In this document: positions 53,695-62,212 of the stretch, piece after piece
Position numbering within the stretch: position 1 is the first letter of the stretch
Layout: the number at the start of each line of letters is the position of its first letter
NCBI RefSeq assembly: GCF_030316895.1
Contig: NZ_JASZYV010000001.1
Location: 558,001 to 622,000, forward strand
DNA: 64,000 nucleotides
Source: Variovorax dokdonensis
Lineage (GTDB): Bacteria; Pseudomonadota; Gammaproteobacteria; Burkholderiales; Burkholderiaceae_C
Direction: 5' to 3'
Position numbers and translations under genes: made by a program
The notes under the pieces: generated by a model
What the model saw: only the letters and a program-made list of their open reading frames with translations
Database searches by the model: none
Told to the model about the DNA's origin: nothing

Positions 53695-54842
53695 GCGGCG
53701 CATCCAGGCTCGGCCCGAACCGCAGGCTGAAGGTCGGTGTGTCCATCTACGTTCGCAAGGGCGATCAAAGCCTGTGGGAGAACGGCATCTTCCAGAACTG
53801 CCTGTTCCTGGTGCTGCTGCTTCTGGAGTCGCCGTGTGTCGAAGAGGTGGTGCTGGTGGCCGGCGGGAGCGACGCCAGGCCGGAGGATGCGCGCAGGTTT
53901 CTTGCCGATTCGCCGGTGCCCCTGATCGACATGCCCGCAGCCTTGGAACGGCTGGATGTGATGATCGAGATGAGCGCTCAGCTTGCGCGCGAATGGGTGG
54001 TGCAGTTCCGCGAACGCGGCGGGCGTGTGATCTCCATGCGCGTGGGAAACGACTACGCGATCGATGCCGAACGCATGATCTTCAATAAGCCGCACGGCCT
54101 GGTGATCACCGCAGCGCCCTACGACGAGATCTGGACGCTGGCTGAATACGAACAGGTGTGCGTGCCCTATTTCAACGCGGCCTTCCGCGCGCCGGTCCGG
54201 CTGGTGCCGCACCTGTGGAGCCCTGTGGTTCTGGAGCAGGCCCGTCAGCGGGCGGGCTGCGTGGGCGAATTTGCCTATCAGAGCGGGCGCACCAAGTGGC
54301 GAGTGGGGATCTTCGAGCCGAACATCTGCATGGTCAAGACGAGCTTCACGCCCATGCTGGCCTGCGAGGTGGCGCATCGAGCACGCGCGCGCATGATCGA
54401 GCACCTGTGGGTCTTCAACACGCTGGAAATGAAGGACAAGCCAGCCTTCGTCGGCTTTGCGCAGAGCCTGGACCTGGTGCGCCACGGGCTCGCCACCTTC
54501 GAAGGGCGCTTTCCGGTGTACGAGATGCTGCCGGCCCAGGTGGATGCGGTGGTGGCGCACCAGTGGGAGAACGCGCAGAACTATCTGTACTACGAGGCGC
54601 TTTACGGTGGGTTTCCGTTGGTGCACAACTCGCATCTGCTGGGCGATTGCGGTTACCGCTACGAAGGCTTCGACTGCGAGGAAGCTGGCGCCGCATTGCT
54701 TCGTGCATTCGACGAGCACGACCCGCAGCTTGCCCGGTATCGCGCAAGTGCCCAGGCATTCCTGGCACAGCTCGATCCGACCAACGAAGACAACGTGCGC
54801 TTCTACACCTCGGCCATCGAAGAAGTGGTGGCACGCCCATGA
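53691..54842 (+). CDS. DUF2827 protein (putative glycosyltransferase-like), copy 2
   Basis: A 383-residue paralogue of the preceding gene, with the same landmarks: KVGVSIYVRKGDQSLWENG, KWRVGIFEPNICMVKTSF, VVAHQWENAQNYLYYEAL and GGFPLVHNSHLLGDCGY. The two are clearly diverged (roughly half identical in the aligned landmark blocks by eye), so this is an old duplication. GTG 53691 overlaps the stop of copy 1 and the TGA overlaps an ATG at 54839, implying one translation-coupled unit. Function unknown; surface-glycan or protein glycosylation is a guess. Confidence 0.82.
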   Translation: MSGASRLGPNRRLKVGVSIYVRKGDQSLWENGIFQNCLFLVLLLLESPCVEEVVLVAGGSDARPEDARRFLADSPVPLIDMPAALERLDVMIEMSAQLAREWVVQFRERGGRVISMRVGNDYAIDAERMIFNKPHGLVITAAPYDEIWTLAEYEQVCVPYFNAAFRAPVRLVPHLWSPVVLEQARQRAGCVGEFAYQSGRTKWRVGIFEPNICMVKTSFTPMLACEVAHRARARMIEHLWVFNTLEMKDKPAFVGFAQSLDLVRHGLATFEGRFPVYEMLPAQVDAVVAHQWENAQNYLYYEALYGGFPLVHNSHLLGDCGYRYEGFDCEEAGAALLRAFDEHDPQLARYRASAQAFLAQLDPTNEDNVRFYTSAIEEVVARP

Positions 54843-55012
54843 AAGCGCTCTTGTCGATCAGCATCGTTGCACTGCTTCCCGGCGTCTACGGTGTCGCTGA
54901 TCGACTCACCGCCCGGATGCATGGTGATCCGGCGCTACGTGCAGTATGGGTGGGTCGATCCCAATGCGGGATCGGGCGGGGCCAGTGGGCCGCGCGGCGG
55001 CCAGCGTCGCTG
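54839..55012 (+). pseudogene. Coupled but apparently broken small gene after DUF2827 copy 2
   Basis: ATG 54839 overlaps the stop of copy 2 (ATGA) and opens a hydrophobic leader (MKALLSISIVALLPGVYGV). The frame then runs, without a sensible end, into the antisense of the SDR gene. Around 54905 the +1 frame offers PPGCMVIRRYVQYGWVDPN and a stop at 55010-55012. A one-base indel in a small lipoprotein-like gene of about 58 residues would explain this. Low confidence. Confidence 0.3.
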
Positions 55013-55014
55013 AA

Positions 55015-55734
55015 TCAGCTCAGCCCAGTCACCGGCAAGGCCGCGCCGTGCACTGCGCGCGCGGCGTCGGAGGCCAGGAAAGCGATCACCCGCGCCAGGT
55101 CGCGCGGTGCCACCCAGTTCGCCGGATCGGCGTCGGGCATGTCGCCGCGGTTCTCGGGCGTGTCGATGATGGTGGGCAGGACGCAGTTGACGTTGATGCC
55201 CTGCGTGCGCAATTCGGCGGCCATCGACTCGGTCAGGCGGATCACCGCACTCTTGGCCGCAATGTAGGCGCCCATGTTCGCCAGCCCGCGCTGCGCCGAG
55301 AAAGCCCCGATGTTCACGACCTTGCCGCTGCCTTGCCGCAGCATCTGCGGCACCACGGCCTGAGCCATGTGTTGCACGGTGCGCACGTTGAGGTCGTAAA
55401 GATGGTTCCAGGTCGCGGCGTCGGTGCCGTGCACCGGTGTGCCCATGCCGAAGCCGCCCGCCAGGTTGCACAGCACGTCGATGCGGCCGAAGCGGTCGAT
55501 GGCGGTCTGCGCCGCAGCTTGCGCGTCCGCGGCATCGAGCAGGTTGGCGGCGATCGACAGGTGCCGCTCGTCCGATTCGCCGAAAGCGGCGCCAAGCCGG
55601 TCGGCATGTAGGTCGACCAGCGCGAGGCGAGCGCCGTGCTCGCCAAACACTTCGGCCACCGCGCGGCCCAGGTTTCCGGCAGCGCCGGTGATGAGGACGA
55701 CGGCGTCTTGCATGTCGTGGTCGATGTTGCTCAT
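55015..55734 (-). CDS. SDR-family oxidoreductase, candidate dihydropteridine reductase
   Basis: A 239-residue short-chain dehydrogenase. The cofactor motif is TGAAGNLGRAV, NLAGG stands in place of NNAG, and the catalytic Tyr/Lys lie in YIAAK. It starts 1 bp after the phhA stop and so is in the hppD-phhA unit. Two blocks, CNLAGGFGMG and VLPTIIDTPENRGDMPDADP followed by ANW, resemble the corresponding parts of mammalian quinonoid dihydropteridine reductase as I remember them. PhhA needs its pterin cofactor re-reduced, so this role is plausible but inferred; another SDR substrate is possible. Confidence 0.8.
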   Translation of the reverse strand: MSNIDHDMQDAVVLITGAAGNLGRAVAEVFGEHGARLALVDLHADRLGAAFGESDERHLSIAANLLDAADAQAAAQTAIDRFGRIDVLCNLAGGFGMGTPVHGTDAATWNHLYDLNVRTVQHMAQAVVPQMLRQGSGKVVNIGAFSAQRGLANMGAYIAAKSAVIRLTESMAAELRTQGINVNCVLPTIIDTPENRGDMPDADPANWVAPRDLARVIAFLASDAARAVHGAALPVTGLS

Positions 55735-55735
55735 G

Positions 55736-56641
55736 TCAGATGCTGGCCTTGGCGGTGTTGCGGCGCTCGCGATGGTACTGCCCGGTGCCGCGCGAGATCA
55801 CGCGGTCGGTGGGCAGCACGGTGCCGGGCTCATGCTCGACCTGGCCATCGATGCGGTCGTAGAACGGCCCAAAATCGATGTGCGCCAGTTCCAGCAACTG
55901 GTCGAGCCCGTCGATGACGAAGTAGCTTTCTTGAAAGTCGTCGATGCGATAGCGGGTGCGCATGACGCGCTCGAGGTCGAAGGCGATGCGGTTGGGCGAC
56001 GGGTCTTCCAGCGAGAAGATGCTTTCGGTCAACGACGAGGCGATGCCAGCGCCATAGATGCGAACGCCGTCGGCCTGCTGCACCAGCCCGAACTCCACCG
56101 TGTACCAGTAGACGCGCGCCAGTTTGTCGAGCACACCCAGCTTTTGCGCCCGCAGGCCGCCGCGCCCGTAGGCCTGGATGTAGTCGGCGATCACCGGGTT
56201 CATGAGCATCGGCACGTGGCCGAACACGTCATGAAAGACATCGGGCTCTTCCAGGTAGTCGAGCTCGTGGGGCTTGCGGATGAACTGTCCCGCAGGAAAG
56301 CGCCGATTGGCCAGGTGTTCGAAGAACACTTCGTCGGGCACCAGCCCCGGCACGGCCACCACCTGCCAGCCGGTGCGCTGCATGAGCACCTCCGAAAGGC
56401 GGCGGAAGTCCGGAATCTGCTCTGGGCCGATGGGCAGGTTCTTCATGCCCTGGACGAACTCATCGCACGCGCGGCCGGGCAAGAGCTTGGACTGGCGCTC
56501 GAACAGCACCTTCCACACTGCGTGCTCGGCCGGGCTGTAGTTGTCCCAGCCCTGATCGATCGTCCAGTCGGCTCGCTCGGGCGCGGAGCCCGCGGCCAGG
56601 CCATGCAGTTCCTTCGCTTCGCGTTCGACGGATTCGATCAT
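55736..56641 (-). CDS. phhA: Phenylalanine 4-monooxygenase
   Basis: A 301-residue pterin-dependent hydroxylase that makes tyrosine from phenylalanine. The non-haem iron ligands are His137 and His142 in FHDVFGHVPML and Glu183 in YWYTVEFGLV, as in the Chromobacterium enzyme. The length is typical of bacterial PhhA. It lies between hppD and the SDR on the same strand, forming a phenylalanine-to-homogentisate unit. A pterin carbinolamine dehydratase gene (phhB) is not seen here. Confidence 0.95.
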   Translation of the reverse strand: MIESVEREAKELHGLAAGSAPERADWTIDQGWDNYSPAEHAVWKVLFERQSKLLPGRACDEFVQGMKNLPIGPEQIPDFRRLSEVLMQRTGWQVVAVPGLVPDEVFFEHLANRRFPAGQFIRKPHELDYLEEPDVFHDVFGHVPMLMNPVIADYIQAYGRGGLRAQKLGVLDKLARVYWYTVEFGLVQQADGVRIYGAGIASSLTESIFSLEDPSPNRIAFDLERVMRTRYRIDDFQESYFVIDGLDQLLELAHIDFGPFYDRIDGQVEHEPGTVLPTDRVISRGTGQYHRERRNTAKASI

Positions 56642-56675
56642 GGCGTTGCTCCTGGGTTGTCGGTGTGGAGGGGGC

Positions 56676-57758
56676 TCAGGCCGCCGTCAGCACGCCGCGA
56701 TTGATCTGGTCGCGCTCCAGCGATTCGAACAGCGCCTTGAAGTTGCCTTCGCCGAAGCCTTCGCGGTAGTTGCCCTTGCGCTCGATGAACTCGAAGAACA
56801 CGGGGCCCAGCAGCGGCTCGGAAAAAATCTGCAGCAGCAGACGCGGCTGGCCGCCTTCGGTGGTGCCGTCGAGCAGGATGCCGCGCGCCTGCAGTTCGCT
56901 CACCGGCTGGCCATGGCCGGGCAGGCGCTTGTCGAGGTTCTCGTAGTAGATGTCGTTGGGCGCTGTCAAAAGCGGGACGCCGGCCATCTGCAGCTTGTCG
57001 ATGGCGCTGGGCAGGTCGTCGCAGAGCAGGGCGATGTGCTGGATGCCTTCGCCGCTGAACTGCATCAGGAATTCCTCGATCTGGCCGCCGCCCTGCTTGG
57101 CTTCTTCGTTGAGGGGGATGCGGATCAGGCCATCGGGTGCGGTCATGGCCTTGGAGGTCAAGCCGGTGTATTCGCCCTGGATGTCGAAGTAGCGAATTTC
57201 CTTGAAGTTGAACAGCCGCTCGTAGAAGGCCGCCCAGTGCGCCATGCGACCGCGGTACACGTTGTGCGTCAGGTGGTCCACCACGCTGAAGCCGTGGCCC
57301 GCAGGGCGGCGGTCGACGCCTTCGACCCATTCGAAGTCGATGTCGTAGATGGACTTGCCGTCTTCATGACGGTCGATGAGGTAAAGCGGGGCGCCGCCGA
57401 TGCCCTTGATCGCCGGCAGGCGCAGTTCCATGGGGCCGGTCGACATGTCCATGGGCTGGGCGCCCAGTTCGAGCGCGCGGGCATAGGCCTTGTGCGAGTC
57501 CTTCACGCGGAAGGCCAGGCCGCAGGCCGCGGGGCCGTGCTCGGCGGCGAAGTAGTAGGCCGGGCTCTTGGGCTCGCGGTTGACGATGAAGTTGATGTCG
57601 CCCTGACGGTAAAGCACAACGTCCTTGGAGCGGTGCTTGGCCACCAGCGTGAAGCCGAGCTTCTCGAACAACGGCTCCAGCGTGTTGGCCACTGGGGCAG
57701 CGAACTCGACGAATTCGAAGCCTTGCAGGCCCATGGGGTTGTCAAACAGATCGGCCAT
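56676..57758 (-). CDS. hppD: 4-hydroxyphenylpyruvate dioxygenase
   Basis: A 360-residue VOC-fold dioxygenase that converts 4-hydroxyphenylpyruvate to homogentisate. The iron ligands lie in [20 protein letters not shown] and [10 protein letters not shown], and the C-terminal [15 protein letters not shown] is typical. ATG 57758 is preceded by GGAGA. It leads the leftward unit hppD-phhA-SDR. The 255-bp upstream gap, facing the cupin gene, should hold the promoter. Confidence 0.94.
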   Translation of the reverse strand: MADLFDNPMGLQGFEFVEFAAPVANTLEPLFEKLGFTLVAKHRSKDVVLYRQGDINFIVNREPKSPAYYFAAEHGPAACGLAFRVKDSHKAYARALELGAQPMDMSTGPMELRLPAIKGIGGAPLYLIDRHEDGKSIYDIDFEWVEGVDRRPAGHGFSVVDHLTHNVYRGRMAHWAAFYERLFNFKEIRYFDIQGEYTGLTSKAMTAPDGLIRIPLNEEAKQGGGQIEEFLMQFSGEGIQHIALLCDDLPSAIDKLQMAGVPLLTAPNDIYYENLDKRLPGHGQPVSELQARGILLDGTTEGGQPRLLLQIFSEPLLGPVFFEFIERKGNYREGFGEGNFKALFESLERDQINRGVLTAA

Positions 57759-58013
57759 GCGGGTCTCCATCAAGGGGTGTTGGGTGATCGGGGTTGGATA
57801 CCTGTCGATCCTACGAATTCAGCGCGCATCGTTACTGCATTCGCGGTTGTTTTTTGTCTGCCAGACGCACAGTTCCTGCAAAAAGAAGGTCAGGCAAGCG
57901 GTTAATCGTCATGCTCATGACAGAATTTGATCTGTGGCGTCTTCGGCGCGGGCGGGCACCACGTTAGAGAGACACGAACCCGCAGCGGATTTCACTGGGC
58001 GAGGGAGGAAACC

Positions 58014-58502
58014 TTGAAAAAAGGTTCTAAATATCTGAAGGCCGTCGCACTGGCGGCGGCGGTGGGCATCGGCGTGGCCTGCTTGGACGTTTGGCTGTTC
58101 GTCGCCAATTCGGCGCCGCCTTCCGCGATCTCGATCCACCAGGGCATGACCGCCCTGGAAATTCCTCCGGAATGGATCCGCTCGGGCAACCCGAGATTCA
58201 AGGTGGTCGAAATCGCTCGCTCTTCCAATGAGCGCCACATCGTGGGTCTGTGGCAATGCGAGGGGCCGACCACCTTCGAATGGCAATTCAGCCTCGACGA
58301 AACCGTCCATTTGCTCGAGGGCGAGGTCCGAGTCGACTACCTGGGGAAGTCGTTCACGCTGCGGCCAGGGCATTCCGCCACTTTCCACGCTGGGACGCGG
58401 GCGGTCTGGCACATCCCGGACAGGGCCAAGAAGGTCTTCAGCCTGGAGCACCCCGGCAAACTCGGCTTGCTTTGGCGCCGTGTCGTGACGGCATCCAATT
58501 GA
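58014..58502 (+). CDS. Membrane-anchored cupin-domain protein
   Basis: A 162-residue protein. Residues 1-35 have a basic start and one hydrophobic segment (VALAAAVGIGVACLDVWLFV), so it is membrane-anchored or exported. The rest is a cupin fold: WQCEGPTTFEWQF, DETVHLLEGEVRV, then LRPGHSATFHAGTRAVWHIP. It resembles DUF861-type cupins; ligand and role are unknown. TTG 58014 is the best start, with GGAGGAA 5 bp upstream. It lies between hppD (divergent) and the Lrp gene. Confidence 0.75.
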   Translation: MKKGSKYLKAVALAAAVGIGVACLDVWLFVANSAPPSAISIHQGMTALEIPPEWIRSGNPRFKVVEIARSSNERHIVGLWQCEGPTTFEWQFSLDETVHLLEGEVRVDYLGKSFTLRPGHSATFHAGTRAVWHIPDRAKKVFSLEHPGKLGLLWRRVVTASN

Positions 58503-58560
58503 CAGTTGACACTATATGACACGGATGAAATAACTTAGCGGGGCGGGTGCCGCGCACGAT

Positions 58561-58582
58561 TCATGCAAAATCGTTTGCATGA
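58561..58582. promoter_or_regulatory. Perfect inverted repeat over the Lrp start codon
   Basis: TCATGCAAA, ATCG, TTTGCATGA is a perfect 9-bp dyad. Its right arm contains the ATG (58579) of the Lrp-family gene. Symmetry and size suit an Lrp/AsnC dimer site, so autoregulation is likely. No Shine-Dalgarno is seen; the dyad occupies its place. Confidence 0.55.
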
Positions 58583-59061
58583 GCGCACCAGTTCAACTCG
58601 ACAAGATCGACCTGCGCGTCCTCGAAGTGCTGCAGGCCGACGGTCGAGCCACCTACGACCAGATCGCCGACAAGGTCGGGCTGTCGCCGTCGGCAACGCT
58701 TCGGCGCGTCAAGCGGCTGGAAGAGGGCGGCGTCATTTCCGGCTACGTTGCGTTGGTGCAGCCGGAGCACGTCGGCCTGACGTTGACCGCCTACATCAAC
58801 GTGCGGCTGGAAAAGTACGCCGAGACCCACAAGCGCAACCCGATGGATGCTTTCCGCGCGTCGGTGCAGGGCTGGCCCGAAGTGGTCGAATGCAGTTCGC
58901 TGACCGGCGAGATGGACTATCTGCTTTGCGTGCGCGTGGCCGACATGGCCCACTACTCCCGCTTCGTCATGGACACCTTGCTCAGGCACCCCAGCGTGCA
59001 GGACTGCAAGACCAGCTTCGTGCTCGAGAGCATCAAGCGGACGACGGCCCTGCCTTTGTGA
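58579..59061 (+). CDS. Lrp/AsnC-family transcriptional regulator
   Basis: A 160-residue regulator. The N-terminal helix-turn-helix is at about 8-55 (DKIDLRVLEVLQADGRATYD, GLSPSATLRRVKRLEEGG), and the C-terminal RAM ligand-sensing domain includes VQGWPEVVECSSLTGEMDYLL. It probably responds to an amino acid. Its position beside hppD and phhA makes phenylalanine or tyrosine control likely, which is inference. The start codon sits inside a perfect dyad and tandem TTGACA boxes occur near 58499-58511. Confidence 0.9.
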   Translation: MSAPVQLDKIDLRVLEVLQADGRATYDQIADKVGLSPSATLRRVKRLEEGGVISGYVALVQPEHVGLTLTAYINVRLEKYAETHKRNPMDAFRASVQGWPEVVECSSLTGEMDYLLCVRVADMAHYSRFVMDTLLRHPSVQDCKTSFVLESIKRTTALPL

Positions 59062-59130
59062 GGTTTGGTCGCAGGTGTGGCGAAGACGGCCTGGTCTGCG
59101 TTCAGATGTCCGCTCGGGGGCGCGAGAACA

Positions 59131-59731
59131 ATGCCTGTGCGTGCCATGACCCATGCACCTCAGGGCCTGAGGAAAGGCCTCACGAACTACGGTGACCAGG
59201 AGTTCTCGCTGTTTCTGCGCAAGGCGTTCATCAAGGGCGCCGGCTATACCGATGACGCCCTGGATCGCCCGGTCATCGGCATCACCAACACGGGCAGCAG
59301 CTACAACCCCTGCCACGGCAACATGCCTCAGCTCATCGAGGCGGTAAAGCGCGGCACGCCTGTTCTGGTGGATCTCAAACCATCGGGGCAACACTACATG
59401 GAAGACTTCCACAAGGCAGGCGGCATGGCGACGCTGCTGCGTGAGCTCAAGCCCTTGCTGCGCCTGAACGCCCTGACTGTCACTGGGCGCACGCTCGGCG
59501 AAGAAATCGAACGAGCGGGCGCCGGCTTCGCGCAGGACGTTGTGCGGCCTATCGACAAGCCGATCTATCAAGCTTGCTCGCGCAGGGGTCAAGGACATCG
59601 TGCGCGTCTCGGATGGCCGCATGAGCGGCACGGCGTTCGGCATCATCGTCCTGCACGTTACCCAAGCCGACCAAGGCGTGGACTTCGACTTCCTGCGGGC
59701 TCCTCGCATGGTTGGCAAAGCGCCCGAGTAA
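59131..59731 (+). pseudogene. Decayed IlvD/Edd-family dehydratase
   Basis: Pieces of a sugar-acid or dihydroxy-acid dehydratase are strung together. First comes an N-terminal part (GLRKGLTNYGDQEFSLFLRK, ITNTGSSYNPCHGNMPQLIE). The frame then jumps to the middle of the family (DLKPSGQHYMEDFHKAGGMA, TVTGRTLGEEI). After another jump and a frame change near 59560 it gives VKDIVRVSDGRMSGTAFGII and DFDFLRAPRMVGKAPE. An intact member has about 570-600 residues; some 200 codons remain, in two frames. The Fe-S cluster ligands are mostly lost. Confidence 0.8.
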
Positions 59732-59769
59732 GGTTGGCATCCACAACCTCACGTTTCGGAGTAGACGCC

Positions 59770-60195
59770 ATGGAACCAAGAGTCACGCTCATCACCCTCG
59801 GAGTGGAGGATCTGGAACGGGCGGTCGCCTTCTATCGCGACGGCCTCGGGCTGCCCACCACCGGCATAGTGGGGCAGGAGTTTGAGAACGGCGCGGTCGC
59901 ATTCTTCGACCTGCAAGATGGCCTCAAGCTCGCCGTATGGCCACGTGCAAGCATGGCTGCCGATACGGGCATCGCGCAGCAGGCGGGAGGCCGCCCCCTC
60001 GAATTCACCCTCGGGCACAACGTGCTGTCAAGGAGCGAGGTGGATTCCGTGCTGCAGCAAGCGACCAAGGCGGGCGCAACCTTGGTCAAGGCGCCGGCAG
60101 ACACGTTCTACGGTGGTTACGGCGGCTACTTCATGGACCCAGACGGGCACCTCTGGGAGGTGGTCTACAACCCCCACATGTTGCCGAAAAACTAG
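59770..60195 (+). CDS. VOC-family (glyoxalase-like) protein
   Basis: A 141-residue protein of the vicinal oxygen chelate fold. It starts with VTLITLGVEDLERAVAFYRD and ends GYFMDPDGHLWEVVYNP, carrying a typical metal-side Glu. Members include glyoxalases and small dioxygenases; the substrate is unknown. GGAG lies 8 bp before ATG 59770. It follows the dead dehydratase closely and may once have been its partner. Confidence 0.82.
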   Translation: MEPRVTLITLGVEDLERAVAFYRDGLGLPTTGIVGQEFENGAVAFFDLQDGLKLAVWPRASMAADTGIAQQAGGRPLEFTLGHNVLSRSEVDSVLQQATKAGATLVKAPADTFYGGYGGYFMDPDGHLWEVVYNPHMLPKN

Positions 60196-60335
60196 TGCGA
60201 CACGCTGCCGCATTTCCGCGCCCTTGCACCTGCGTACTAGACCCTCTGGCGGAATGCTTTAGTAGTAACCGTCTGTCACAATGAGCCTTGTCGTTCAACG
60301 ATCGACCGCAGCGGCGTCGGTTTTGTCAAGGTTCA

Positions 60336-61505
60336 ATGAGCAGCCATCAGCAACACAATTTCGTCTGGCTCGATCTGGTTCGGGGGATCAGTGCGGTGGC
60401 GGTGTGCGCCAGCCATCTGCGCGCGGCCATGTTCGTCGACTACGCGCAGGCGAGTGCCACGGGGTTCTGGAGCACGCTGTTCTACGCCCTGACCGGGTTG
60501 GGCCACCAAGCGGTGATGGTCTTCTTCGTGCTGAGCGGGTTCTTTGTGGGCGGCTCGATCCTGCGCAACAGCAAGGCATTCCGCCCCGGCGACTACGCCC
60601 TGGCGCGCTTGTCGCGACTGTGGGTGGTCCTGGTGCCGGCATTGGCTTTCACGGCCATCGTCGATGCGGTCATCCGACATGTCGCGCCCGAGGTGCTGAC
60701 CGGGGAATACTGGCCCATCTGGAACTCGGGCCCCTACTCGGCCAGCACGTATTCGGCGTCGATGGCCACGCTGGGCGGCAACCTGCTGTTCCTGCAGACG
60801 ATCGAAACCCCCGTGTTCGGCACCAACGGGCCGCTGTGGAGCCTGGCCAACGAGTTCTGGTACTACGTGCTTTTTCCGCTGTGCGTCGTGGCCTTGGGAG
60901 TGGTGGTTCCCCGTGGCGCGTCCCGGCCCTGGCACCGGCTGGCGGCAGGCGCAGTGGCCCTGCTCATCCTGGCCTGGCTGCCGCCCCAGATGGCAGCGGC
61001 CTTCCCGATCTGGCTGCTGGGCCTGGTGGTGTACGCCACGGCTGGCAAGGTAAAGCCGATCCTGCTCAAGGCCCTGCTGATCCTGTCGGGGCTGGCGCTG
61101 TTCGTCGCGACGCTGCTCTACAGCAAGAGCGGCCACTTGCATGGGCTTTGGGGGTTTCCGCCCGACCTGGCCGTCGGCCTGGGCTTCTGTTTGCTGTGCA
61201 TCGGGCTGACCCAACTGCGGCCGCCAGCGCGTGGCGATGCACTGTGGGTGCGTGCGAGCCAGGGCCTGTCGGCGTTTTCCTATTCGCTCTACCTGGTGCA
61301 CTTTCCGCTCGTGGCGCTGATCGGCGCCGTGTTCTACGGCAAGCGGAGCATGCAGCTCGATGCCGCGTCGCTCACTCAGTTCAGCCTGTGGCTGCTGTTG
61401 CTGCTGGGGGCCGGCGTGCTGTTCTACTGGCTGTTCGAACGGCACACCGGCGCGCTGCGCAATGCGATGAGCCGGGTGGTGCGGCCCGTGCGGGACGCGG
61501 CGTAA
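60336..61505 (+). CDS. Acyltransferase-3 family membrane protein (OafA/YrhL-like)
   Basis: A 389-residue inner-membrane protein with about ten helices. The start WLDLVRGISAVAVCASHLR has the Arg/His pair of the family, VMVFFVLSGFFVGGS follows, and there is a late SYSLYLVHFPLVAL. Such enzymes move acyl groups, often acetyl, onto surface sugars or lipids. ATG 60336 has AAGG close by; TTG 60288 is a less likely start. It is a single gene without clear partners. Confidence 0.87.
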   Translation: MSSHQQHNFVWLDLVRGISAVAVCASHLRAAMFVDYAQASATGFWSTLFYALTGLGHQAVMVFFVLSGFFVGGSILRNSKAFRPGDYALARLSRLWVVLVPALAFTAIVDAVIRHVAPEVLTGEYWPIWNSGPYSASTYSASMATLGGNLLFLQTIETPVFGTNGPLWSLANEFWYYVLFPLCVVALGVVVPRGASRPWHRLAAGAVALLILAWLPPQMAAAFPIWLLGLVVYATAGKVKPILLKALLILSGLALFVATLLYSKSGHLHGLWGFPPDLAVGLGFCLLCIGLTQLRPPARGDALWVRASQGLSAFSYSLYLVHFPLVALIGAVFYGKRSMQLDAASLTQFSLWLLLLLGAGVLFYWLFERHTGALRNAMSRVVRPVRDAA

Positions 61506-61529
61506 GGCGGCAGCCGAGCCGCCGGCGCG

Positions 61530-62177
61530 TCAGGCCTTGAGCATGCCGCGCGCTTCGATGAACTCGATCACCTCATCCAGTCCGGACTGCGTCTTGAGGT
61601 TGGTCATCACGAACGGGCGCGTCTTGCGCATGCGCCGCGTGTCGCTTTCCATGACCGACAGGTCGGCGCCCACGTGTGGCGCCAGGTCGGTCTTGTTGAT
61701 GACGAACAGATCGCTCTTGGTGATGCCGGGGCCGCCCTTGCGCGGGATCTTCTCGCCGGCGGCGACGTCGATCACGTAGATGGTGAGGTCGGACAGTTCG
61801 GGGCTGAAGGTGGCCGCGAGGTTGTCGCCGCCGCTTTCGACGAACACCACGTCGGCATTCGGAAAGCTCGCCAGCATGCGGTCGATCGCTTCGAGGTTGA
61901 TCGAAGCGTCCTCGCGGATCGCGGTGTGCGGACAGCCGCCCGTTTCCACGCCCATGATGCGCTCGGCCGGCAGGGCGCCCGCCACCGTGAGCAGGCGCTG
62001 ATCTTCCTTGGTGTAGATGTCGTTGGTGATGGCGATCAGGTCGTACGTATCGCGCATGCGCTTGCACAGCATCTCCAGCAAGGTGGTCTTGCCCGAGCCG
62101 ACCGGCCCGCCAATGCCCACGCGCAGGGGTGGCAGTCTCTTGGTGCGGTTGGGAACGTGGTGCAGTGCGGTGCTCAT
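61530..62177 (-). CDS. ureG: Urease accessory GTPase
   Basis: A 215-residue SIMIBI-class GTPase that drives nickel insertion into urease. The P-loop is GGPVGSGKT, then [13 protein letters not shown], the CPH nickel motif in [31 protein letters not shown] and the guanine-specificity NKTDLA. It is the last gene seen of the leftward ureC-E-F-G run, 35 bp after ureF. Confidence 0.96.
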   Translation of the reverse strand: MSTALHHVPNRTKRLPPLRVGIGGPVGSGKTTLLEMLCKRMRDTYDLIAITNDIYTKEDQRLLTVAGALPAERIMGVETGGCPHTAIREDASINLEAIDRMLASFPNADVVFVESGGDNLAATFSPELSDLTIYVIDVAAGEKIPRKGGPGITKSDLFVINKTDLAPHVGADLSVMESDTRRMRKTRPFVMTNLKTQSGLDEVIEFIEARGMLKA

Positions 62178-62212
62178 ACGGGTGCGAAGGAAGAAGGTCG
62201 TTGGATCGGTGG

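Noticed and set aside
59540..59731. Short frame with VKDIVRVSDGRMSGTAFG as a stand-alone small gene
   Set aside because: It is the C-terminal piece of the decayed IlvD/Edd dehydratase in a shifted frame, not an independent gene.
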